Below, piece by piece: positions 1 to 10,440 of a stretch of 62,000 nucleotides of DNA (its first letter is position 1; every line of letters starts with the position of its first letter). The position numbers and the translations under genes were made by a program. The notes beneath the pieces were generated by a model, which was not told where the DNA came from, searched no databases, and saw only the letters and a list, made by a program, of their open reading frames with translations. Source of the DNA: Prorocentrum cordatum. Lineage: Eukaryota; Sar; Dinophyceae; Prorocentrales; Prorocentraceae. The stretch covers positions 385,500-447,499 of the forward strand of contig CAUYUJ010013891.1 of assembly GCA_963575745.1 (NCBI GenBank), written 5' to 3'.

Positions 1-640
1 CTCAGTGCCTGTCGTGTCCCCGTTGCAGCCCTTCGTGGCCCCGTCGCTGCCCTTCGTGGCCTCGGTGCAGTCCCTCGTGGCCCCCTCGCTGCTTTCGTGG
101 CCTCGTTGCAGCCCTTCGTGGCCCCATTGCAGCCTCCGTGGCCCCCTCGCTGCTTTTCGTGGCCCCGCTGCTGCCGTTCATGGCCCCTTCGCTGCCCTTC
201 GAGACCCAATATACGTATGCCCTTCGTGGCCCCCGCTCGTTCGCGCCCGTCGTCGTGGCCCCATATGCATGCCATTCGTGGCCCCGCTTTCGCCCTTCGT
301 GGCCCCATCGCTGCCTTCAATGGCCCCGTCTTTGCCCTCCGCGGCCCAATATACGTATGCCCTTCGTGGCCCCCGCTTGTTCGTGGCCCCATGTGCATCC
401 GTTCGTGGCCCCACTGTCGCCATTTGTGGCCCCCTCGCTGTCCTACGTGGCCCAGTTGGTGCCCTCAGTGGCCCCGTCGTTGCTTTTTGTGGCCCCGCAT
501 TATCTGCCCTTCGAGGCCCCCGCTCGTTCGCGCCTTCGTGGCTCAATACGCATTCCCTTCGTGTCCCCGCTGTCGCCCTTCTTGGCCTACTTCGTGCCCT
601 TCGTGGCTATGCTGTCGTTTTTTCTCTCGTTCTCGCTTTC
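1..640 (+). repeat. GC-rich minisatellite, unit about 18-21 bp
   Basis: Degenerate tandem units built on cgtggcccc...ctgcccttc run from the window edge. A larger segment starting caatatacgtatgccc recurs near 206 and 348, and in mutated form near 543, so there is some higher-order duplication. Long overlapping open frames here follow from the repeat and are not credible genes. Confidence 0.85.
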
Positions 641-641
641 G

Positions 642-676
<35 letters not shown>
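642..676 (+). repeat. (CGT)n microsatellite
   Basis: A pure run of about 11 CGT triplets at the end of the minisatellite block. Read on the other strand it is ACG. Confidence 0.9.
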
Positions 677-1196
677 GGGCGGTCCCCTGTCCGTCCCTCT
701 TGGGGTCGGGCTGCCGCCGATCAGCGCTGCCGCTGGCCAGGCCGACGGTCCGCGGCCGCCCCGCCCCTTGCTCGGGACCCGGCCTGCAGGGAAGAGAGGT
801 CGACCCCTCAAAAGGGGTACGATCAGAAACGAAACGGGCGAATGTCGAGTGTTTGGGAATTACGCGTTAATGGACATTCGAGCAGATAAGAGCGAACAGT
901 TTTAACATGATTGTTGTTGTTGTTCCGTCGGGCCTTTGTTTTCTTTTCACACCCTCCGCGCAGGATCTCTCCTCCTCCTCCCTCTCCTCTCCTCCTCCTT
1001 GCTTCCTCTTCAGCATCATCATCATGATCATCATCATCATCACCACCATCACTAGCATCATCGCAGCCATCACCACTCATCATCACCATCAATCACCCAC
1101 CCACCCGCCCACCCACCCACCCGCTCATTCACTCAATCACTCACTCATTCATCACCGTCACTCATTTATGTCACCCGAGGGGAGACACTGTAACTG
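677..1196. other. Gene-free spacer with simple sequence
   Basis: GC-rich unique DNA up to about 900, then pyrimidine-rich tracts (ctcctcc), a short ATC/CAT run near 1012-1050 and a CCCA run near 1098-1122. I see no gene. Unlike most arrays further right, the ATC and CTC tracts have their purine strand on the minus strand. Confidence 0.6.
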
Positions 1197-2440
1197 TCTG
1201 TGAATGAATTGTGAGGAAGTCTCAAGCGGGAGCCCCCTCCCTATGGGTCCCGCGCTTCATGTTGGTAGTCCGAGCGGGTCATCGGCAATTTGTAACACTC
1301 TTAACTTTTGGGGTTCGCAGGCTTGAATTTGGAGGACGTATCAAGCGGGAGCCTCGTCTGTGAGTGAATTGTGAGGAAGTCTCAGGCGGGAACCCCCTCC
1401 CTATAGGTACCGCTTCTCATGGTAGTAGTCCGAGCGGGTCATCGGGAACTTGTAACACTCGTTATTTTTGGGCCCACCAGGCATGAATTTGGAGGAAATA
1501 TGAAGCGGGAGTTTCGTTTGTGAGTGAGTTGTGAGGAAGTTGGGCGGGAACCCCCTCCCTATGGGTCCCGCACTTCACGTTGGTAGTCCGAGCGGGTCAT
1601 CGGCAACATGTATCAGTCGCCACTTTTTGTGTTCCCGGCTTTGAATTTGGAGGAAATATGAAGCGGGAGCCTCGTCTGTGAGTGATTTGTAAGGAAGTCT
1701 CAGTCGGGAGCCCCCTTCCTATGGGTCCCGCATTTCATGTTGGCAATCCGAGCGGGTCATCGGCAACATGTAATTGTCGCCATTTTTGGGTTCCTCAGGC
1801 TTGAATTTGGAGGGAGTATCAAGCGGGAGCCTCGTTTGTGAGTGACTGGTGAGGAAGTCTCAGGCGGGAGCCCCCTCCCTATGGGTCCCGCAGTTCATGT
1901 TGGTAATCCGAGCGGGCCATCGGCAACCTGTAACACTCGTTACTCTTGGGCTCACCAGGCCTGAGTTTGGAGGAAGTATCCAGCGGGAGCCTCGTCTGTG
2001 AGTGAATTGTGAGGAAGTCTCAGGCGGGAACCCCCTCCCTATGGGTCCCGCGCTTCATGTTGGTAATCCGAGCGGGTCATCGGCAACATGTAACCGTCGT
2101 CACTTTCGGTGTTCCCAGGCTTGAATTTGGAGGAAATATGAAGCGGGAGTCTCGTTTGTGAGTGAATTGTGACGACGTCTCAGGCGGGAGCCCCCCCTAT
2201 GGGTTCAGCGCTTCACGTTGGTAATCCGAGCAGGTCACTGGCAACTTGTAGCAGTCGTCGCTTTTGGGCTCACCAGGCTTGAATTTGGAGGAAGTGTCAA
2301 GCGGGAGTCTCGTCTGTGAGTGAATTGTGAGGAAGTCTCAGTCGGGAGCCCCCCCCACCCCTATGGGTCCCGCATTTCATGCTGGCAATCCGAACGGGCC
2401 ATCGGCAATGTGTAATTACTCCTGTGGAAGGATCCCACAT
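1197..2440 (+). repeat. Satellite array, about 160-bp monomer, eight copies
   Basis: The phrase tgtgagtgaattgtgagga recurs near 1199, 1359, 1520, 1677, 1838, 1998, 2157 and 2317, a regular spacing of about 160 bp. Each monomer also contains agtccgagcgggtcatcggc and ttgaatttggagga. Monomers differ by scattered substitutions and small indels. No open frame of note lies inside, which is unusual in this window and argues against coding. Confidence 0.93.
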
Positions 2441-3057
2441 GATAATATGTATCGCTTGCCATCACCGTTTTCTTCCTCGCCTTGACGGACACTCTCCTCT
2501 CGCCCGCTCTTGTGCCCTCACGTACCCGCAAGCGAGTCCGACAAGAGAGCGGGGACATCCAGGGATGAGGCCGAACAGCTCGCCGCTGAGTTTGGGTTCA
2601 TGTTGCCTCCCGCCTGAGCGCGGCTGCGTCCCGCTCGAAGCCCGCGGGGTTGTCTCAACGGCTTGGCCCGCGGGGCTGTCCCGACCGCCTGCCCCGGCGC
2701 CCCAGCGGCCCGCGGGGTTGCCCCAAAGGCTTCGCGAACCAGCCGTCGGGGAATGCGCGCGCTCTGACCGCGGCGGCGACGGCGCCGAGGAACATCGATT
2801 TGTTTGCCCCGACCAGGGGGAAGGGGAAAAACGTGCGGAGAAAAAACAAAAGAAAGACGAGGACGGGTAAGGGGTAAGGAGGGGGTGATGATGAGGAGGA
2901 AGTGGAAAAGGAGGAGGAGGATCAATAGAATGAGGGGGAGTAGGTGAGGGCAAAACGTCGGGCGAGAGGAAGGTGTCCGTCAGGGCGAGGAGGCAAGAGG
3001 GTAACGGCAACGTGAACAGATTATCGTGTGGGGTCCTTCCGTCGAGGAAATGGCTGT
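2441..3057. other. GC-rich spacer, no gene recognised
   Basis: Contains short related segments with cccgcgggg near 2640-2720, then purine-rich DNA (gaggagga, aggaggaagtgg) from 2870. Overlapping frames on both strands have repeat-like composition and no recognisable domain. Confidence 0.5.
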
Positions 3058-3265
3058 TGTGGATGATGATGATGATGATGGTGATGGTGACGATGATGAT
3101 GATGATGATGATGATGGTGCTGGTGATAGTGATTGTGATGGTGATGATGATGGTGATGATGATGATGATGACGTTATTGTTGTTGATGTTGTTGGTGGTG
3201 GTGTTGTTATTTGTGGTGTTATCGTCGTCGTCTTCGTCGTCTTCGCCGTCGTCGTCGTCGTTGTT
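3058..3265 (+). repeat. GAT array grading into GTT/GTC triplets
   Basis: GAT triplets from about 3062 to 3170, then GTT/GGT triplets, then GTC triplets to 3262. Triplet phase is kept while the repeated triplet changes. Confidence 0.85.
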
Positions 3266-3389
3266 GGTGGCGTGGGCGGGCAGAGTTTGCAATCGATCGT
3301 TTGCGGGGCCAAGTGGAATGACGAACAGGGCCATGTAGGGTTGTGGGGTGATGCCAGCCGGGAACGTGCGGACGTAACTTCGGAGGTCT

Positions 3390-4030
3390 CATGGTGCATT
3401 TTGTGGGCCTCTTTATGGTTTCTTGGGGGTTTGTGGTCCGCTTTTCGGAGTCGTTGCGGGGTTTTTTGGGGCCTCCTAGGAGGCATGCTGGGGGCCCAAG
3501 GCACCACTCTGGCGGGAAGAACTCGACATGTAAATTCGTTTTCTTTGTCAGTCCTTATGGGTCTCTCTGCGTCTTGGAGGCCAATCGGGACTTTTTGGGG
3601 TGCGTTGGGGTCGTCTTGGGGCCTTGTAGGAGCCTTTCGGGGGCGTCAAGGAACGATCTTTGGAACTTGGTGGGCCGTCTTGAAGGCCAATCGGGCTGTC
3701 GTGAGGTTTTTTTGGGTCGTCTTGGGGTCTCCCAGGGGGTCGTTTCGGAGGCGTCAGGTAGCGATATTAAGAGCCTCTTGGGCCGTCTTCGAGCGTCGGA
3801 AACCTGAGAAAGCGGAACCGTACACCTTTTCTTTGGAAAAACAGGAGCGGCATTACATCGTTTTAGCTTTCTGAAAGAAGCGGTGAGCTTTCTGACCCTT
3901 TTTGAGGCGTCTTCGAGGTTTCGTAGACCTTTTCCGAGGTGGGTTGGATTTTCAGAGGGGCCTCTTAAGACATTCTTGCGGCCGCGGTGGGGTCAGTGAG
4001 GGTTTGCTCGCCGTCTTGGAACCCTCACGA
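3390..4030 (+). repeat. Diverged CTTGGGG-type minisatellite block
   Basis: Degenerate units of the cttggggtcgtcttggggcc kind, the same family seen as well-ordered arrays at 10.4-12.8 and 55.9-56.9 kb. This block is heavily mutated. The T/G-rich strand is plus, as in nearly all other blocks. Confidence 0.7.
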
Positions 4031-4559
4031 GACGTCGTGGTGCCGCAACAGGAGCTCGGGGAGGGCCAGATCCCTCCTGGTGAGTTCGCACGGGGGTCGT
4101 CCTAGGTCATGGTCCTCCTCTCCAATGCGCGCAGCTTGGGACCTCTGGGGGGGGATACTAGGGGGAGGCATCTTTCGATGCCGTCTTCGCAGTCGAGCTT
4201 TCATGCGGAAGTGGTTGCTGTGGATATTGCGCTTGAAGGGGTATGTGGTGTGTGAGTGCACGCTGACGCTAACCAATCTCAGTATTATTGTACCTTTTCA
4301 AGCAACCCGATGAGGGGCCCTCATACGCAAAACAACATGTCACACGCCTGGGAATCCGCAAGGGTCGGCAGATTTCTTGGCGACCGTCTGGCCGCCCCCC
4401 CTTCGCCCCACCCCTCGCGCTCGCCGCGAGGTAGCTTGCGCGAGTCCCGGGTCAGTCCTCTTCGCTCCCTGCTGGGGGGCCTTCTTCTCATTTTTCGTCT
4501 TATTGGTCCTGTTATTATGTTTCTCATCATTATTGGTATTATTACTGTTTGTCTTCCTC
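4031..4559. other. Unique spacer without recognised gene
   Basis: Short overlapping open frames on both strands of 60-120 codons with no recognisable domain. Nothing further can be supported. Confidence 0.4.
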
Positions 4560-4564
4560 TTCTC

Positions 4565-4595
<31 letters not shown>

Positions 4596-4605
4596 CTCAT
4601 TATTA
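4560..4605 (-). repeat. (TTC)n microsatellite
   Basis: A run of ttc triplets, preceded by T-rich sequence. It is one of the few triplet runs with its purine strand (GAA) on the minus strand. Confidence 0.85.
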
Positions 4606-4609
4606 TTAA

Positions 4610-5436
4610 TTTCGTCATTATTCGTTTTATTCGTCAGTTTTAATGCTAAGTATTCATAGCTCTTTCATCCATCTTCTCCTTCTCTTATTCTCGGTGCCCG
4701 TTTGGCAGCCCCCCTCGCCCCACCCCCTTGTGCGCACCGCCAGCAACCAATTAACACCGGCACCGGCCTGCCCCCCACCAAGATCTGCCAGTCAGATCGG
4801 TACCTAGACCGCTCCTGGGGTGCTTCTCGTCCACTTTCTCGAGCCGCGCCCAGTTTTGGCGACGAGAACTTTCAGAAACGCCCCCAGGCCTCCGAAACGA
4901 AGCTGAGCTGGAGGCCCCCCTTTCAGACGCCGGGAGTGCGCGCCTTTTGGTGAGAGTGCGAGCGCGAGAGGCGGCAGCAGAGAGCTGCGGCTGCTATTCC
5001 TTCGGCGGGCCCGCGATCGCCCGTCATCCCTCGGCCTCGCCACGGCGGGATCGCTGAGGAGAGGCCCCCGGAAGCGGCGGCGCCGTCGACGTCGGCCCTC
5101 GCTTGGCCCCGAGCCGGCAGAGGCTCGGCGGCCTCACCCCTCGGCCTCGCCCCTGGGGCAAAGAAGAGGTACCGATACCGCGACTCCCCGGACCTCTCCC
5201 TGGGTGAACCCAGTGGTGGTAGCGAGGGCCTCCCAGGCGGCGCAACAAGGCGAAGACGAGGGCCCCTCAGGGCCCCAGCGGGATCGTTGACGAAAGGCTC
5301 CTGGAGCGACGACGCCGTCGACGTCGGCGAGGCGTCGACGGGCCCGGCAGAGGCTCGGCGGCGGGCGCCTCTGCGTCGGCCTGCGCGACCTGGGGCACGC
5401 GGTTGCCGCCCAGGCCCCCGAGGCGCCCGCGCGCGC
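4610..5436. other. GC-rich spacer with a two-copy internal duplication
   Basis: Segments with gccgtcgacgtcggc followed by cggcagaggctcggcgg occur near 5085-5135 and 5309-5365, about 230 bp apart. The second copy runs into the GAC array. No protein domain is recognised. Confidence 0.55.
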
Positions 5437-5441
5437 GACGA

Positions 5442-5474
<33 letters not shown>

Positions 5475-5616
5475 CGTCGGCGACGGCGGACGGCGGACGG
5501 CGGACGGCGACGACGACGGCGACGACGACGACGGCGACGACGACGAAAACGACGTCGGACGGCGAACGTTGGATGGCGGACAGTGAAGGCGATGGCTAAT
5601 TACAGCAACGGCGACG

Positions 5617-5658
<42 letters not shown>

Positions 5659-6221
5659 TCGGATGGCGGACGTCGGACGACGACGGCGACGGCGATGACG
5701 ACGACGTTGGCGACGACAACGGCGACGACGTCGGAGACGGCGACGGCGACGACGTTGGCGACGAGGACGGCGACGACGTCGGGCGACGGCGGACGGCGAC
5801 GGCGACGTCGACGTCGACGTCGACGGCGTCGGCGACGGCGGACGGCGACGGCGATGGCAAAGGCGACGGCGACGGCGATGACGACGACGAGGGCGGTGAC
5901 GATGATGACGACGGCGACGACGGCGACGGCGACGGCGACGTCGATGACGACGACGACGACGACGACAAGGGTGACGACGGACGTCAGATGGCGGACGGCG
6001 GACGTCGGACGGCGGATGGCGGACGGCGGACGGCGACGGCGACGGCAATGATGACGACGACGACGGCGACGGCGACGGTGACGACGTTGGCAACGACGAT
6101 GGCGACGGCGATGGCGAAGGCTGCGGCGACGGCGACCGCGACGGCGACGACGAGGACGACGACGACGACGAGGACGACGAGGACGACGTTGGGCGACGGT
6201 GGCGACGACGACGTCGGACGA

Positions 6222-6261
<40 letters not shown>

Positions 6262-6425
6262 TGCGCAACGTAGGGCGGGGACGACGACGACGACGGACGA
6301 AGATGACGTCGGGCGACGATGACGGATGACGACGGCGACGGCGGTGGTGGTGGCGACGACAACGTCGGTGAACGGTGTCGGACGGCGACGGCGGCGACTG
6401 TGGCAGTGGTGGCGACGACGACGAC
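5437..6425 (+). repeat. Long GAC/GGC triplet array
   Basis: Nearly 1 kb of GAC, GGC, GAT and GTC triplets with nested 8-12-mers such as cggacggcgga and blocks of cgacgtcgacgtcgacgt. The triplet phase changes only occasionally, which produces long Asp/Gly, Thr/Ala or Arg frames on plus and Ser/Val/Arg frames on minus. None is a credible gene. Confidence 0.92.
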
Positions 6426-6560
6426 CCAGACCTCCAGCGTGACGAGAAGATTGCGAGGTTCCTGGAGGCCCATGCAGGTATGATGTCTCAATCGATGTTA
6501 GCCTTGATCACCAGAAGGATCTTCGAGCACCAAGAAAGTACCGAAACTGCAGGGCTCTGA
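6375..6560 (+). CDS. Short protein-like island between triplet arrays
   Basis: An open frame that starts inside the GAC array and continues into about 130 bp of unique DNA (6426-6560) reads a mixed, helical-looking peptide of about 45 residues (FLEAHAGMMSQSMLALITRR in its middle) and stops just after. The composition is ordinary, in contrast with everything around it. It could be a fragment of a real exon or a chance frame. I do not recognise a family. Confidence 0.15.
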   Translation: MSDGDGGDCGSGGDDDDPDLQRDEKIARFLEAHAGMMSQSMLALITRRIFEHQESTETAGL

Positions 6561-6614
6561 AGGGCGTCACTGCCAGTGCCTCGATCCGGGGCGCTCCTGA
6601 TACGTGTGGGAATG

Positions 6615-7415
<801 letters not shown>

Positions 7416-7425
7416 GGGCTTGGCA

Positions 7426-7502
7426 AGAGGAGGAGGAGGAGGAGGAGGAGGAGGAGGAGGAGGAGGAGGAGGAGGAGGAGGAGGAGGCGGAGGAGGAGGA
7501 GG

Positions 7503-7544
<42 letters not shown>

Positions 7545-7645
7545 GAGGAGGAGGAGGAGGAGGAGGAGGAGGAGGAGGAGGAGGACCAGCAGGAGGAGGA
7601 GGAGGAGGAGGAGGAGGAGGAGGAGGGAGGAGGGAGGGGGAGGTG
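7426..7645 (+). repeat. GGA array with a GGACGA block
   Basis: Pure GGA from 7430 to 7500, then a block of ggacga hexamers near 7503-7540, then GGA again. This is a long homopurine tract on the plus strand and follows the GAT array after only about 10 bp. Confidence 0.95.
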
Positions 7646-8057
7646 CTGGCACCGGGGAGGGGTGTCCGGCACCTGGGAGTGAGCGCCGCCACCGAGGGGT
7701 GTGGTGTTCGGCCCACCTCCCCTCTCCCGGGTGCCGGCACCCGCTCCCCTGGTGCCCCCCCCCCCCCCGGTGCCGCCCCCCCCCCATTGCGCCGACATTC
7801 CGGCACCTGGGGGGAGGTGCCGAGCACAGGTGCGGGCATCGGGGGGGGGCTTCTTGGAAGGGGGGTGGGTGCGGGGTGCCAGCAGGGCGGGAGGCCGGCA
7901 CCGGGGGGGTGCCAGCATCGGGGGGGGTGCCGGCATCATGGGGGGCATCGGGGAGGGGGTGCCGAGCACAGGTGCGGGCACGGGGGGGGGTACCTGCCGG
8001 GGGGGCGGCAGCCCGGGGGGGGGGGGGCGGCGTCGAGGGGGAGGGTGCCGAGCACTG
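7646..8057 (+). repeat. G-run minisatellite with ggtgccggcacc palindromes
   Basis: Units mix gggtgcc or ggcaccggggg with runs of 5-12 G or C. The phrase gtgccgagcacaggtgcggg recurs near 7817 and 7961. Many runs of three or more G on one strand make quadruplex formation likely, and the ggtgcc/ggcacc pairs can form hairpins. Confidence 0.8.
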
Positions 8058-8627
8058 AATGCGTCGGATGAGGTCGGATGAGGTCCCCCACCAACAGAGC
8101 GAAGCTTGAGTGAGCTCAAGCCCACGCTCTCGTAAACTCACACGCCGGATCGGCGGATTTGGGGGATGTGGGCTTGAAGTGCGATGGGAACAACATAACC
8201 CTGGAGACCGGTTTCGGGCTCTGGGGCCATCGGAACGATCCCGAATGAGAAGCCGTTTCTTTGCATGGGGTCGAGTGCTCTCGGGACCTCGCTCTGGTGG
8301 GCTGTCGTCGTGGTCCCCGTCGTCGTCGCCACTACCTCGTGTGGTCGTGGGCTGTCGTCGTCGTGGGCTGTCGTCGTGGTCGTCGTGTCGGTGTCGTTGT
8401 CGTCGCCGCATGATGAAGGGAGGAGAGAGGAGGGGTGGCGAGGGCCACCCACAGGATATGACCTGATGACCAATGAAGAAACAGGGTGACCCCCCCTTGT
8501 CTCTGCTGGCGCGCGACCTCCCGGGAGCGGCAGCAGCTGAAAAGTCCTTCAGCGGGCGCAGCTCTTCGAAGCGCCTGCCTGAAATCGGCCCGCTCCCGCC
8601 GCCGCTGGGTATACTGTATCAGCTCAA
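8058..8627. other. Spacer with a CGT/GTC-rich stretch
   Basis: Unique sequence with a GTC/CGT-rich tract around 8308-8405. No gene recognised. Open frames on both strands are short and compositionally biased. Confidence 0.45.
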
Positions 8628-8671
8628 GGAGGAGGAGGAGGAGGAGGAGGAGGAGGAGGAGGAGGAGGAGG
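8628..8671 (+). repeat. (GGA)n microsatellite
   Basis: About 14 GGA/GAG triplets, purine strand plus. Confidence 0.92.
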
Positions 8672-8958
8672 TGGCGGGCGAAGCAGGCTTCGGGTCCCTG
8701 AGGGCTCGGCGACTCTTCTCCTACCGACTTGCGGGGATCCAAACGAGATACATCGGGGTAACTCTGGTACATCAAGACAAATCGAGGTAAGTCCCGATAG
8801 ATCCAGGTACATCCAGAGATGTTCAGGTAGGCCTGGCACAGATCGTGGAAGCTCCAGCGTGACTCGAGGGAGACCAGAAGTCGTTAAGCACTTGCCGATC
8901 GGGGGCCTATCAAATCGGTCGAACAAGAAACAGTGGCATGAGCATAAATTTTTGGCGC
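8672..8958. other. Spacer, no gene recognised
   Basis: Contains several short recurring phrases of the kind gataca/ggtaca...atcgaggtaa near 8740-8830, suggestive of an old short tandem repeat. Nothing coding is supported. Confidence 0.35.
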
Positions 8959-9079
8959 TCCGCGCGGATTTCTTGGATCGGCACTGGGGCCCCCCTGGCG
9001 GCGCCTCTGGCGCCGCCCCTGGCGCGCTTTGCGCGCCAGGGAGGGCGGTCAAGCGCAGATCCAAGAACATCCGTGCGGA
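8959..9079. repeat. Foldback (inverted-repeat) element
   Basis: Arms at 8959-8983 and 9054-9079 are inverted copies with few mismatches (one arm reads gcggatttcttggatcggc, the other the complement of gcggatgttcttggatctgc). Between them is a perfect 11-bp stem with a TTT loop, 9017-9041 (ccctggcgcgc then gcgcgccaggg). The whole folds into a long hairpin. It could be a small foldback/MITE relic. No protein is encoded. Confidence 0.75.
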
Positions 9080-9812
9080 CCGTGGACAGCTTATGTTTAT
9101 GCAGTTGTTCTTCCTGTTATCGGGTATCTTATGCAGAAACGGCTCAGTTTGTCAGGAAGCTCGCTTTTATCAAGCTCAGCTTGCTCACATAGCCGGCAAG
9201 CCTCCAGAATTCACGCTGAAATTGCACATGCCATGGATGCACACAGGTCTTGGGGGTACGTACTCTTTCTTGCGAGCTGTGCGCCACACCTGTCTCGGGA
9301 TTGATGCCGAGGAGGGTGTTTTGGTTCGGGGCAGAGGTGGGCAATGGCCTAACCGAGTTGCACCGCTTCCCAACCGAATACACGGGAAGGTCGTGGGTGT
9401 CTTGTTGTTTTGACCAGACACGCATTGATCGCACGACACCGTGCGGGAGGGGGGCTCTGCACATGGGGCCGCAGTTGAGGCGCATTGCCACGATCTCGGG
9501 GTCCTTTCTTCCCAGTGGGCCGTCTCTATGTGCTCCTTCATGGCACGCGCGCCGACCGCCAGGCACATTACCATCAACCCGTGCTGGCTGATAAGGAGTT
9601 GAGAGCCTATCGGACGTTGCTGGGACTGACGCACACACATGTATCTAAACGACCCGATCGATGCTTCCGAGTCCGAAGAGGTGGTGTTGGACGATATCGA
9701 TCGGCAACTCGTAGCTCCTGACAGGGAGCCGTAGACCATGTCTCACAAGGATCATCTCCGATCAAACCTAGAGCACGATCAGTTCTCAGGACCATTTCCC
9801 ATCGATCAACCA
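9080..9812. other. Unique, more AT-balanced spacer
   Basis: Low-repeat DNA with overlapping open frames on both strands (9144-9638 minus, 9185-9739 minus, 8859-9413 plus). None shows a recognisable domain, and the frames overlap so none can be preferred. Confidence 0.4.
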
Positions 9813-9955
9813 TCGAAGACACCTACGTCGAATCATCGCCGCCCCCTGCCTTTGGAAACGCTCATGCGGCCACACTGTTGGCCGACGTCTGGCCAAGCTA
9901 TTGGACTACGGGCTGTTTCCCCAGACGTCGTGACACACCTTGTGGGAACACTTGA
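9813..9955 (+). repeat. Dispersed repeat, 3' half, copy 1
   Basis: Shares atcgaagac-cctac-gcgaatca-cgccgccccctgcc and the following ttggaa-cgc-tatg-ggcc stretch with 11443-11592 and, in part, with 20140-20225. Same orientation in all three. No TIR or poly-A seen. Confidence 0.75.
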
Positions 9956-9966
9956 GAGAAGAGGAG

Positions 9967-10430
<464 letters not shown>

Positions 10431-10440
10431 CATGATTCTT

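Noticed and set aside
4923-6491. 522-codon minus frame of Ser/Val/Arg
   Set aside because: Mostly translation of the GAC/GGC array. The GC-rich end shows no domain.
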